Positions 23,923-30,572 of a stretch of DNA of 34,279 nucleotides are shown here, one piece after another. The notes under the pieces are model-generated. The model searched no databases. It was not told the DNA's origin and was given only the letters and a program-made list of their open reading frames with translations. The position numbers were made by a program, and so were the translations under genes. The DNA lies in IMG/VR virus record IMGVR_UViG_3300041407_000348, positions 1-34,279 of that record, one strand, 5' to 3'. The stretch comes from a virus. Within the stretch, counting starts at the first letter, position 1. Every line of letters begins with the position of its first letter.

Positions 23923-24208
23923 GTTTCAGTGCCTCGATGGTGAGTTCGCGCTTTGCCAGGCCTTGGCGCAGTTGATCCTGCTGGGTGCGCAGGGTGGCCT
24001 GGGCGGTGCGTTCCTGTTGCAGGGTGGTGCGCAAGGCGTTGGCGTTCGCGAGGTGACGCTCGGCCTGTCCCCGAGCGGTGGTCGCATCCTGGGTGGCCAG
24101 CTTGGTGTGTTGGTTCGCCGCGCTGATGCGCAGCTCCTGGTTCCAGATCAACAAGGCCAAGGCGGTCAGCAGTGCGATGCCAAATAGGGTCTGGCGCAGG
24201 GTGGTCAT
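23765..24208 (-). CDS. lysB: Rz-like inner-membrane spanin (LysB)
   Basis: A 147-residue protein from the ATG at 24208, which overlaps the preceding stop as ATGA. A transmembrane helix lies at about residues 7-25 (TLFGIALLTALALLIW), followed by a long periplasmic helical region rich in Q, T, R and A (about 30-110). This is the Rz topology. The outer-membrane partner is encoded in the overlapping frame. Confidence 0.88.
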   Translation of the reverse strand: MTTLRQTLFGIALLTALALLIWNQELRISAANQHTKLATQDATTARGQAERHLANANALRTTLQQERTAQATLRTQQDQLRQGLAKRELTIEALKRENTELRNWAAQPMPDAARRLRERPALTGADAYRQWLSGRVALHPAGDQPTQ

Positions 24209-24411
24209 GCGCGGTACCAGCCGAGTGTGTTCATGGCGTCGACGTCCAGCTGGTGCACGGGGCCGCGGATGATGATGACCTTGCGATCCGGCATCTGGAC
24301 GTACAGCGCATCGCACAGCAGTTCCATGTCGTGTTGATCGCTGTCCCGTGGCACCACCAGCAGATCACCGTCTTGCACGTTCAAGCGTTGCACGGCGTCG
24401 AAGTCGATCAT
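24205..24411 (-). CDS. Small hypothetical protein of the lysis cassette
   Basis: A 68-residue protein starting at the ATG at 24411, which overlaps the endolysin stop as ATGA; its own stop overlaps the Rz start in the same way. MIDFDAVQRLNVQDGDLLVVPRDSDQHDMEL suggests a small beta-rich fold. The coupled position between endolysin and spanin suggests it is expressed with them. No family recognised. Confidence 0.75.
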   Translation of the reverse strand: MIDFDAVQRLNVQDGDLLVVPRDSDQHDMELLCDALYVQMPDRKVIIIRGPVHQLDVDAMNTLGWYRA

Positions 24412-25250
24412 GCGGCCACCGCCTGACCGCAGCCGCAGTCTTCGTGTCGTTCGTAGGCGCGCTTGAGTTTGGTGTCGTACAGGTTCCGCTGGTAGTCCGG
24501 CCCGTTGTAGAGCTTGGCGAACTCGGCCCATTTGCGGCCCTTCAACGCCTTGTGCAGTGCCGGGTCAGTCTCAATGAAGCGCACGAACGCATCGAATTGC
24601 TGCGACTCGCCCGCGCTCATGGCTGCGACGAAGTCCTGCACGTTGCTGTAGCCCATGCGTTGCCAGTGAAAGCCCATGATCTGGAACGCGCCCCAGGAGG
24701 TGGACTCGAGTGCGGCTGTGTCGTCGATCAGGCGCGCGTTGGTCAGACGCTGGTGTTCGGCGGTGCCGCCGGCATAACCACCCGACTTGGGATTGACGAT
24801 GGCCGGATTGGTTGCGGCCAGTTGGTCGGCGTTGTGCTTGAGCGTCGCGGCATCGTCGCCTTCGTACCGAACCTTCGACAGTTGGCGGTACATGACATGC
24901 CGCTCGAACAGGATCACTGGCTTGCCGTTGTCGAGGAAACCGGCGCCTTTCGATTCGACTTCGTTGACCGCGTAGACACTGGCCAGCGGCACGCCGAGGC
25001 GTTCGGCGGCGTTCACCAGGTCGGTGTTTTTAAGCAGCCGCTGGCAGTCAGCCCCGGCGAGTGCGGCCTGTGTCTTGCTGCCGGCGATGCCATCGGCGAC
25101 CAGGCCAACCTTGAGTTGGTAGGCACGCACGGCGGCTTCGGTGACGTCACTGTAATCGCCATCGATGATCAGCCTGGCGCCGTGCTGGTTGAGGTTCTTT
25201 TGCAGGATGCGCACCGCTTGCGAGCGGTCGCCGTGGTGGAGGGTGGTCAT
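24408..25250 (-). CDS. Endolysin: peptidoglycan-binding N-acetylmuramidase
   Basis: About 280 residues from the ATG at 25250, which overlaps the holin stop as ATGA; upstream in-frame codons are not coding-like. An N-terminal peptidoglycan-binding domain (about 1-70: RSQAVRILQKNLNQHG, IDGDYSDVTEAAVRAYQ, VADGIAGSKTQAAL) precedes a muramidase domain (DUF3380 type). The catalytic glutamate is likely in VYAVNEVESKGAGF (about residue 100), with ILFERHVMYRQL and STSWGAFQIMGFHW downstream. It degrades peptidoglycan during lysis after holin action. P2 gpK belongs to the same functional slot. Confidence 0.93.
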   Translation of the reverse strand: MTTLHHGDRSQAVRILQKNLNQHGARLIIDGDYSDVTEAAVRAYQLKVGLVADGIAGSKTQAALAGADCQRLLKNTDLVNAAERLGVPLASVYAVNEVESKGAGFLDNGKPVILFERHVMYRQLSKVRYEGDDAATLKHNADQLAATNPAIVNPKSGGYAGGTAEHQRLTNARLIDDTAALESTSWGAFQIMGFHWQRMGYSNVQDFVAAMSAGESQQFDAFVRFIETDPALHKALKGRKWAEFAKLYNGPDYQRNLYDTKLKRAYERHEDCGCGQAVAA

Positions 25251-25570
25251 AGCTGATCTACCTTGCGGGTGAAGAGCTTTTTCGCCGCAGCACGGGTGCC
25301 TTCGACGCCCAGCAAGCCGATGACGCCGCCGAAGAAAGGGGCGGTCGAGGCTGGAATCCCCACCAGCGACAAACCATGGCTCACCGCAAGGGCCAGCGCA
25401 CCGCACAGCGGCGCCTCGATCACCATCCGGCGCAAGGTGCCGCCGCCGTAGATGACCCGCAGGCCTGCGATGATCAGGGCAAGTAGGCCGGCGTAGATAG
25501 TCGGCCAGTGCTGTTCGAGCCAGGCAGCGAGCCAGGCCCAGGTTTCGTGACGGTCAGGCATGCGTTTCAT
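25247..25570 (-). CDS. Lambda-type class holin
   Basis: A 107-residue membrane protein with three hydrophobic segments: about 26-45 (IYAGLLALIIAGLRVIYGG), 53-73 (PLCGALALAVSHGLSLV) and 77-95 (TAPFFGGVIGLLGVEG), followed by a basic tail (KKLFTRKVDQL). This is the lambda-family holin 3 layout, and it forms the lesion that releases endolysin. Both the ATG at 25570 and one at 25561 are plausible, which could give a two-start holin/antiholin pair. Confidence 0.88.
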   Translation of the reverse strand: MKRMPDRHETWAWLAAWLEQHWPTIYAGLLALIIAGLRVIYGGGTLRRMVIEAPLCGALALAVSHGLSLVGIPASTAPFFGGVIGLLGVEGTRAAAKKLFTRKVDQL

Positions 25571-25615
25571 TCCATGATCCAGGGTGGTTGGGTTCAGGGG
25601 CGCGGTGCAGGTGGG

Positions 25616-25828
25616 TCAGTCCCATAGGTTCACCATCTGCCGTTTCGGGGCGGTGGTTTGGGCTTCGGGCATTTCCACCGGGAGGCCTTGCGGTAGTGTC
25701 GGACCGTGATCGGCCAGACCGGGGTTGGCTTCAAGCACCACTTCGGTTACGCCGGCCGTGCGGCCGTAATGACGCCAGCACAGGGCATCCACGGTGTCGC
25801 CTTGCTGGGCGCGGACGGTGACGGCCAT
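25616..25828 (-). CDS. X: Tail protein X
   Basis: A 70-residue gpX homologue with a LysM-like fold: VTVRAQQGDTVDALCWRHYGRTAG followed by VLEANPGLADHGPTLPQGLPVEMP. It is a tail component that binds near the baseplate. The start overlaps the L stop by one base (TGATG). It lies between head completion L and the holin, as in P2. Confidence 0.94.
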   Translation of the reverse strand: MAVTVRAQQGDTVDALCWRHYGRTAGVTEVVLEANPGLADHGPTLPQGLPVEMPEAQTTAPKRQMVNLWD

Positions 25829-26289
25829 CAGATCAACTCCACGGTGGTGCGGCCGAGACCGAGGAAGTCGCGTACCGCCCAGCGCTGGTCGCGGCGAAGT
25901 TCATCGATGCTGGGGGTGAGGTCGTCGGCGTTCTGATTGCCGCTATTGGTGCTGTCGTAGGAGCGGTAGCGTTCGCTGATTTCTGCGCCGGTCGCGGCGT
26001 AGATGGCGCGTTGGTACAGGTGGACCAATTGCGAGAGATCGTTGACCTTTTCGGCCGGGACGTCGGCGAGGGTGACGTAGCCTTCGGCCTGCTTGGTGCC
26101 GCGCCACTCGGCAAACTCACGGTTGACGCTGATGGCAGCGGCGATGGTCGCGGTTTCCAGGCGGATCGGGGTGACGCTGGAGTCGATGCGCAATGTGCCG
26201 CGCACGTCGTCGAGGTCTATCGAGGGCCAAAAGGGATCGGTGTTGATATGGCCGGTGGGGGACGTGCCGCCCGCAATGAATCCGCTCAT
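25828..26289 (-). CDS. L: Head completion protein L
   Basis: A 153-residue head-completion/stabilisation protein at the head-tail connector. DPFWPSIDLDDVRGTLRIDSSVTPIRLETATIAAAISVNREFAEWR is the family core, and the C-terminus has DELRRDQRWAVRDFLG. The start at 26289 is ATG. It follows M in the O operon. Confidence 0.93.
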   Translation of the reverse strand: MSGFIAGGTSPTGHINTDPFWPSIDLDDVRGTLRIDSSVTPIRLETATIAAAISVNREFAEWRGTKQAEGYVTLADVPAEKVNDLSQLVHLYQRAIYAATGAEISERYRSYDSTNSGNQNADDLTPSIDELRRDQRWAVRDFLGLGRTTVELI

Positions 26290-26393
26290 GGAACTGCGCT
26301 CTGTTGTAGGTCGCCGGTGGTCGGGGCTTCACGTTCAGGAGGAGCGGCCTGGCCGATCCGCCCCGAGCCGGCGGGGTGCGTGGGGACGCTCGG

Positions 26394-27092
26394 TCAGCTA
26401 CTGGTGGTAGCGTGTTTTTTAAGCAGGCGGTCGGCCCGCTCCAGATCCTTTTTGCCGCCGCAGGCATCGTGCAGGTCGATGGCTTTCTTCAACAGGTCGA
26501 TGCCGGCCTGCACTTGCCCCGGTTGGCCGGACAGTTCTTCGCTGAGGCCTTCCAGTGTTGCGCGGCCCATGGCGAGGAACAGCTTGGCGCGGGCCTGATC
26601 GGGCATGTCTTCGGCATCGGTCAGCTCGGCGGTTCGGTGCAGGATGGCCAGGTCGAACGGTTCGCCGACCTTCTGCGCCTTGAATGCGGCGGTCGCGACT
26701 TCTTCGGCGACCAGGCAGCCGAGGGTGCGGGCGAAGCGGTCGGGCATAACCATCTTGTGCCGCAGCACGTATTGGGCGATGTCGAGGCCGCCAGTGAAGT
26801 CGCCGGCATCGAAGCGCCAGACCATGACGGTTGTCATCACTTCGTCCTGGGCGCCTTGGCCAGCCTCCAGCACGCCTTGCACGTAGGGCACGTAGTCGGG
26901 CAACAGCTGGCGTTTGAGTTCGGCCTTGCCCTGGTTCGACTGCACCTGTTTCAGACGCAGGCGATCTTGCAGCAGCTGGTTGAGCTGATGCTCGTAGGCC
27001 GTGGCTCCGGCCATGGTTTGGGTCGGTTCGGCGGCTGCCGCCTCGATGGCGGCAGTGACCCGTTGGAAATGGCGGCGGCAGGGGTTGGTCAT
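26394..27092 (-). CDS. M: Terminase endonuclease subunit (gpM)
   Basis: About 232 residues from the ATG at 27092 (MTNPCRRHFQRV...). P2 gpM is the DNA-cutting partner of the ATPase P. Recognisable segments are the N-terminal CRRHFQRVTAAIEAA, VMVWRFDAGDFTGGLDIAQYVLRHKMVMPDRFAR and the C-terminal AIDLHDACGGKKDLERADRLLKK. The first in-frame methionine at 27143 overlaps gene N and is less likely. It lies between N and L in P2 order. Confidence 0.93.
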   Translation of the reverse strand: MTNPCRRHFQRVTAAIEAAAAEPTQTMAGATAYEHQLNQLLQDRLRLKQVQSNQGKAELKRQLLPDYVPYVQGVLEAGQGAQDEVMTTVMVWRFDAGDFTGGLDIAQYVLRHKMVMPDRFARTLGCLVAEEVATAAFKAQKVGEPFDLAILHRTAELTDAEDMPDQARAKLFLAMGRATLEGLSEELSGQPGQVQAGIDLLKKAIDLHDACGGKKDLERADRLLKKHATTSS

Positions 27093-27103
27093 GGTCGGCC
27101 CCC

Positions 27104-28114
27104 TTACGATGCGATTTCGATGTTTTCGGCGAGCGAGGCGCATTCCAGATCCTCGATCACGTAGGCATCGTTGACCGACTCGTAGTTCTCGACGCGGTCG
27201 CGCTTGGCGTTGTCGAGGACAGTGCGACGGCGGCTGCCTTCCTGCCAGTAGATCGACAGGTTTTCCAGCTTGGTCACCAGCAGCCCGCGCGCCGGGAAGT
27301 ACGGCACGCGCACCGCTGGCAGATTGCCCAGGCGTTTCTGGCTGGTGACGATGTCAGCGGCCAGCATCTCGGTCGGGGCGTTGTCCTTATTGATGATCGG
27401 GAAGTACTTGTCGGCCAGCAGTTGGCGGCCGCAGATCACCACCAGGTCCGGGTCTTCCTGGTACCAGGGCGCGATGAACTCTTCGACCATGCTGAAGACC
27501 AGGGCGTCGAGGTTAGTGAAGTCCTTGCCGGCGCCGATGGTGATCTTGCCCGAGCCTTCGCCGACTTCCGACATGACCCGGGCGGCGTTTTCGGTGCGCA
27601 TCTTTTGCAGCCAGCCGACGTTGACGTCCTGACGTAGCGGGTTGGTTGCTGGGTTGGAAGTGGCGGCACGGTTGATGCCATTCCAGCCGATCAGGATGCG
27701 GTCCAGCGCCTGGCGTTTGAGGATCGCGTCACGAATGCGCGCCTGAAAGTCGGGGAACTTGGCCCAGGCATCCAGCTTGCTGTAGCGCAGGTGGGTGTCG
27801 AAGTTGGTCTGTGAGCAGAAGTAGCCACGGTCGTCGAGGGTGGTGATGTCAGTGGTTTCGCGATCCTTCAGGGTGGTGTCGGTGGTGCCGGCATTCGGCC
27901 CGCCGATACCCATGCCGATCTTTTCGCCCATCTGCTCGGTCACGCCGTAGATGTTGATCGCGCTGAGGAACTGACTGGATTCCTGCATGCGGGTTTCCAG
28001 CGTTTGGGTGACGCTCGGCGCGGTGGCGAACTTGGTGGTCACGTCCGGCACGCTGTGCAGTTTGGCCAACTGGCCAAGGTAGGCGTTGAAGAGGTTGCGG
28101 GTATCGTTGCGCAT
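27104..28114 (-). CDS. N: Major capsid protein (gpN, P2 family)
   Basis: A 336-residue P2-family major capsid protein with MRNDTRNLFNAYLGQLAKLH, then KIGMGIGGPNAGTTDT and FDTHLRYSKLDAWAKFPDF. In the family the N-terminus is cleaved by the O protease. The ATG at 28114 follows three 13-bp tandem repeats in the O-N gap. It is the most abundant capsid product, between scaffold O and terminase M. Confidence 0.96.
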   Translation of the reverse strand: MRNDTRNLFNAYLGQLAKLHSVPDVTTKFATAPSVTQTLETRMQESSQFLSAINIYGVTEQMGEKIGMGIGGPNAGTTDTTLKDRETTDITTLDDRGYFCSQTNFDTHLRYSKLDAWAKFPDFQARIRDAILKRQALDRILIGWNGINRAATSNPATNPLRQDVNVGWLQKMRTENAARVMSEVGEGSGKITIGAGKDFTNLDALVFSMVEEFIAPWYQEDPDLVVICGRQLLADKYFPIINKDNAPTEMLAADIVTSQKRLGNLPAVRVPYFPARGLLVTKLENLSIYWQEGSRRRTVLDNAKRDRVENYESVNDAYVIEDLECASLAENIEIAS

Positions 28115-28130
28115 GGATGTTGTCCTTCGA

Positions 28131-28169
28131 TGTTCGGGGCTTTTGTTCGGGGCTTTTGTTCGGGGCTTT
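28131..28169. repeat. Three tandem 13-bp repeats in the N leader
   Basis: Three exact copies of TGTTCGGGGCTTT (28131-28143, 28144-28156, 28157-28169) lie between the stop of O and the start of N. In the transcript the unit is AAAGCCCCGAACA. The copies end 16 bp before the capsid start codon. They could reflect replication slippage or a leader structure. Confidence 0.9.
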
Positions 28170-28183
28170 GGGTAGGCCGACTG

Positions 28184-29014
28184 TCAGCAGTCGGTCATGA
28201 CCTGGTTATCGCCACCGGTGACCGGAGGGCGCTTCGTTTGGTTGTGGTCCTGGGTGGTGGAGAGCTTGGTTTTCAGCTCTTTCAGGTCGGTGCTGACCTG
28301 TTCGATTTGCGTCTTCAGCCCAGCGGAGAATTTCTTCTCGGCAGCCAGTTGTTCGGGCAGGTCCTTGACGTGCTCGGCCACGGCTTCGACGGCTTCGCTG
28401 ATTTGGGCAAAATCCGCGTCGTCTTTGGTCTGTTTGCCCTTGAGCAGGTTTTGCACCTTGTTGAAGAGCTGGGCACCGATGCCGGGCTTCTCTTCGATTT
28501 CCTCGAACGTCAATTCGGTCTCGACCGCCTCGGTGAACATCGAGGTCGCGGAGTAGTGGCGATCCTTGAACGGGCTGGCGTCAGGTTTTTGGGCTGAGAA
28601 CGACAGCACGTCAGTGCCGAGGCTAGCCGGGGAGTCGGTGATGCCAAGCCCGACGATGTAGGCTTCGCCGGTGTCGGCGAAGCTGTCGTCGATTTCAATC
28701 GAGGTGTAAACCTTCTGCTTGGCCTTGTTCAGAGCGATCAGTTCGGCGGTCGGTTCGACCTGGGCGAACAACGCCAGTTTCTTCTGGCCGCCGATGTCCA
28801 CTTCTTCAGTCTTCACCGCCAATACGTCGCCGTAGGCCTTGAATGGGCCGTCTGGCAGCACGCTGCGGTAATGCTCCAGCCAGATGCGCGCGCCGTAGGT
28901 GGACGGGTTGAAGTTCTTCGCGGCTTGTTCCAGCCAGTTGCGTTTGATGGTGCGCTTGTCCGAGGTAGCGCCCTCGACGGCGACGCGGAACCAGTTGCTG
29001 CGAAATTTCTTCAT
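28184..29014 (-). CDS. O: Capsid scaffolding protein/protease (gpO)
   Basis: About 276 residues from the ATG at 29014 (MKKFRSNWFRVAVEGATSDKRTI), which has GAGGA upstream. Longer in-frame readings lack coding character. P2 O is a scaffold with an N-terminal serine protease that processes N and itself. The conserved ARIWLEHYRSVLPDGPFKAYGDVLAVK and QKVYTSIEIDDSFADTGEAYIVGLGITDSPASLGTD segments are clear, and the C-terminal part (about 190-260) is a charged helical scaffold. It is the first gene of the O operon, with an Ogr-type site upstream. Confidence 0.95.
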   Translation of the reverse strand: MKKFRSNWFRVAVEGATSDKRTIKRNWLEQAAKNFNPSTYGARIWLEHYRSVLPDGPFKAYGDVLAVKTEEVDIGGQKKLALFAQVEPTAELIALNKAKQKVYTSIEIDDSFADTGEAYIVGLGITDSPASLGTDVLSFSAQKPDASPFKDRHYSATSMFTEAVETELTFEEIEEKPGIGAQLFNKVQNLLKGKQTKDDADFAQISEAVEAVAEHVKDLPEQLAAEKKFSAGLKTQIEQVSTDLKELKTKLSTTQDHNQTKRPPVTGGDNQVMTDC

Positions 29015-29116
29015 GCCAGGAATCCTCATTGCGTGGGGCGCCTGCCGGTGGGTGAGCAGTGCGTTGCGATGAGGGGCATGGTCGTGACGCGCGTCAGCTA
29101 CATCAATGAGGGAGAG

Positions 29117-29137
29117 TTGTAGATTTGGTGATGACAA
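29117..29137. promoter_or_regulatory. Ogr-type activator site for the O operon
   Basis: TTGT-N13-ACAA has its centre at 29127, 113 bp from the O start codon. With a centre near -55 the transcript would begin about 29072, leaving a roughly 58-nt leader. The promoter itself has no strong -10. Confidence 0.75.
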
Positions 29138-29154
29138 GCATGACGTCAAAAGCA

Positions 29155-29182
29155 TTGAAAAATAATGGCGTCATGCCATTAT
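29155..29182 (+). promoter_or_regulatory. Candidate promoter of the CoiA-like accessory gene
   Basis: TTGAAA (29155-29160) and CATTAT (29177-29182) with a 16-bp spacer point toward the gene at 29243. A perfect palindrome (29160-29184) covers the spacer and -10. Confidence 0.45.
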
Positions 29183-29184
29183 TT
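29160..29184. promoter_or_regulatory. 25-bp palindrome (10-bp perfect arms) over the accessory promoter
   Basis: AAATAATGGC-GTCAT-GCCATTATTT. On the - strand the hairpin is followed by TTTTTC, so it could also act as a weak terminator there, but no - strand gene precedes it. Position over a promoter favours an operator. Confidence 0.6.
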
Positions 29185-29242
29185 GGGGCTAGATTGGATC
29201 TACTGATGTAGCGTTTCTTAAGACCGAACAGGAGTTCCTGAT

Positions 29243-30409
29243 ATGACAGCTGAAAACTTGAATAACAATCGTATAAAATTTGCCTATTATCTCGAGGGAT
29301 GGAGATTCGAAACAGGAAATAAATCAGTATTGCGTTCGACAGCAAGATCTATTCTGACGTCGGAATATCAACAAGAAATGAAGGGTGAAATATTTTGTCC
29401 GGAGTGCTGTGTTGAGCTATTCATTTCTCCCAGTAATGGGCAAAACGATGCTAATGGAAGGCCCGCATACTTTGCTCACAGTCGCAAACGAAGATTACCT
29501 TGTGGTTTAAGAGTTAAAAAGCGAGAAGGGCTTCATTTTACTGATGAGGAGGAAGCTAAGCGAGCGATAGATGATGGGTTGTTGGTTGTTGTAAAAGAGT
29601 TCATGAAGGAGCGACCGGTCGCACCAAAACTTCCCGGGCTGGAATATAGTGGTCCTGTTGTCGAAGATGTTGATGGCGAACTAGCTGATATTCCTATCCC
29701 TAGGCATAATGGCGAAGAAATTAAAGTTCCAAGTCGAATCACAACGGTTCGAGGCTTGAGTCGTAGTTTTGATAAAAATTACCATAAATACTATTACTTT
29801 CCTGGGGCGCAGTATGCTCAGCTGTTAAGTGATGCGTTAACCGATGCGTCGATGGTTGAGGGCGTAAATGAGGTTCCGAAGCTTTATTACGGGAAGATAG
29901 TTGAGTCATTTGCAATGGGAGAGGGTAAGCCCTGGAATATGCAAATGACTAAAGTTGAGTATCGCTCTGGTAGTGGCTATAAAGATTTTTTTCTGAAAAT
30001 GTCGGTTCAAGATTCTATAGAGCATGGTATTGATAAAAGCGCGGTCGGTAGAGTTCTTTTAATGTATGGGGCTGTTGTCGAGAGTGGTATTGGGTTAGCG
30101 ATAACTGACTTAGGGTGGGGTGAGTTTGCGTTGCTCCCAGCTAAATATGATGCTGTTCTTTACCCTGATGAAACGGTGGAGTACGAGTCGACTTTAGAGC
30201 AGCTCTTGGCTGACATGACTGGCCTTACTCTTGAAGAGTTAGAGCAATGGATGGAAAGTGAGTCACAAGAGATTACCGACGACGGTGTACTCGTTGGGCA
30301 TATAGTTGATTTTCGAACCACGACTCCAGCAGCCATCATGAATCGTGTGATTGGCCGTACTGGAGAGTACACAGCAAACGTTGGTGTTATCGATTTGGAT
30401 GACGAGTGA
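29243..30409 (+). CDS. CoiA-like zinc-finger accessory protein of unknown function
   Basis: A 388-residue protein with a strong RBS (AGGAG, 8 nt before the ATG). Cys52, Cys55, His79 and Cys87, in an FCPEC ... YFAH ... C pattern, resemble the zinc site at the N-terminus of competence protein CoiA and related uncharacterised nuclease-like proteins. The rest has no motif I recognise: a DGLLVVVKEFM helix, a DGELADIPIPRHNGEE segment and a regular C-terminal part ending in acidic residues. The nuclease part of CoiA is not obvious, so nuclease activity is not claimed. It is AT-rich, reads + and sits between O and P, flanked by both Ogr-type sites. Its function is unknown, and a phage-exclusion or host-fitness role is the leading guess. 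Confidence 0.75.
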   Translation: MTAENLNNNRIKFAYYLEGWRFETGNKSVLRSTARSILTSEYQQEMKGEIFCPECCVELFISPSNGQNDANGRPAYFAHSRKRRLPCGLRVKKREGLHFTDEEEAKRAIDDGLLVVVKEFMKERPVAPKLPGLEYSGPVVEDVDGELADIPIPRHNGEEIKVPSRITTVRGLSRSFDKNYHKYYYFPGAQYAQLLSDALTDASMVEGVNEVPKLYYGKIVESFAMGEGKPWNMQMTKVEYRSGSGYKDFFLKMSVQDSIEHGIDKSAVGRVLLMYGAVVESGIGLAITDLGWGEFALLPAKYDAVLYPDETVEYESTLEQLLADMTGLTLEELEQWMESESQEITDDGVLVGHIVDFRTTTPAAIMNRVIGRTGEYTANVGVIDLDDE

Positions 30410-30442
30410 GATTGGCCTGATTTTATTTAAGTTGGACCCTTT

Positions 30443-30476
30443 TCGGTCGCTAAGCCCTTTGTGGCAAAGCGACCGA
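30443..30476. terminator. Hairpin after the CoiA-like gene
   Basis: The arms TCGGTCGCT and AGCGACCGA (9 bp) flank a 16-nt loop that can form an extra GCC/GGC inner stem. It begins 33 bp after the accessory stop and 29 bp before the Ogr-type site of P. There is no long T-run, so it is a possible but imperfect terminator. Confidence 0.45.
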
Positions 30477-30504
30477 TAGCTTTCCGTACAGAGATGAGTC
30501 GTAG

Positions 30505-30525
30505 TTGTTTGAGCGCGATTGACAA
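30505..30525. promoter_or_regulatory. Ogr-type activator site for the P-Q operon
   Basis: TTGT-N13-ACAA has its centre at 30515, 58 bp upstream of the P start codon. The distance is almost identical to the V site (57 bp). A weak CAGCAT at 30560-30565 is the only -10 candidate. Confidence 0.75.
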
Positions 30526-30572
30526 AGACCGAGTCTTTTTGAGTTACCAACTTGAGCGGCAGCATCGTTGCC

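Noticed and set aside
5489-25256. Several long open frames antisense to core genes (for example + 5489-6364, + 10671-11474, + 16162-16977, + 24348-25256)
   Set aside because: Each lies opposite a well-supported phage gene with recognisable motifs, lacks an RBS and codes low-complexity G/A/R-rich sequence typical of high-GC antisense frames.
28131-28169. Possible CRISPR array
   Set aside because: The three 13-bp units are directly tandem without spacers and no cas genes are present.
29160-29184. Intrinsic terminator on the - strand
   Set aside because: Hairpin and T-run look plausible, but no - strand gene leads into it; an operator over the + promoter fits better.
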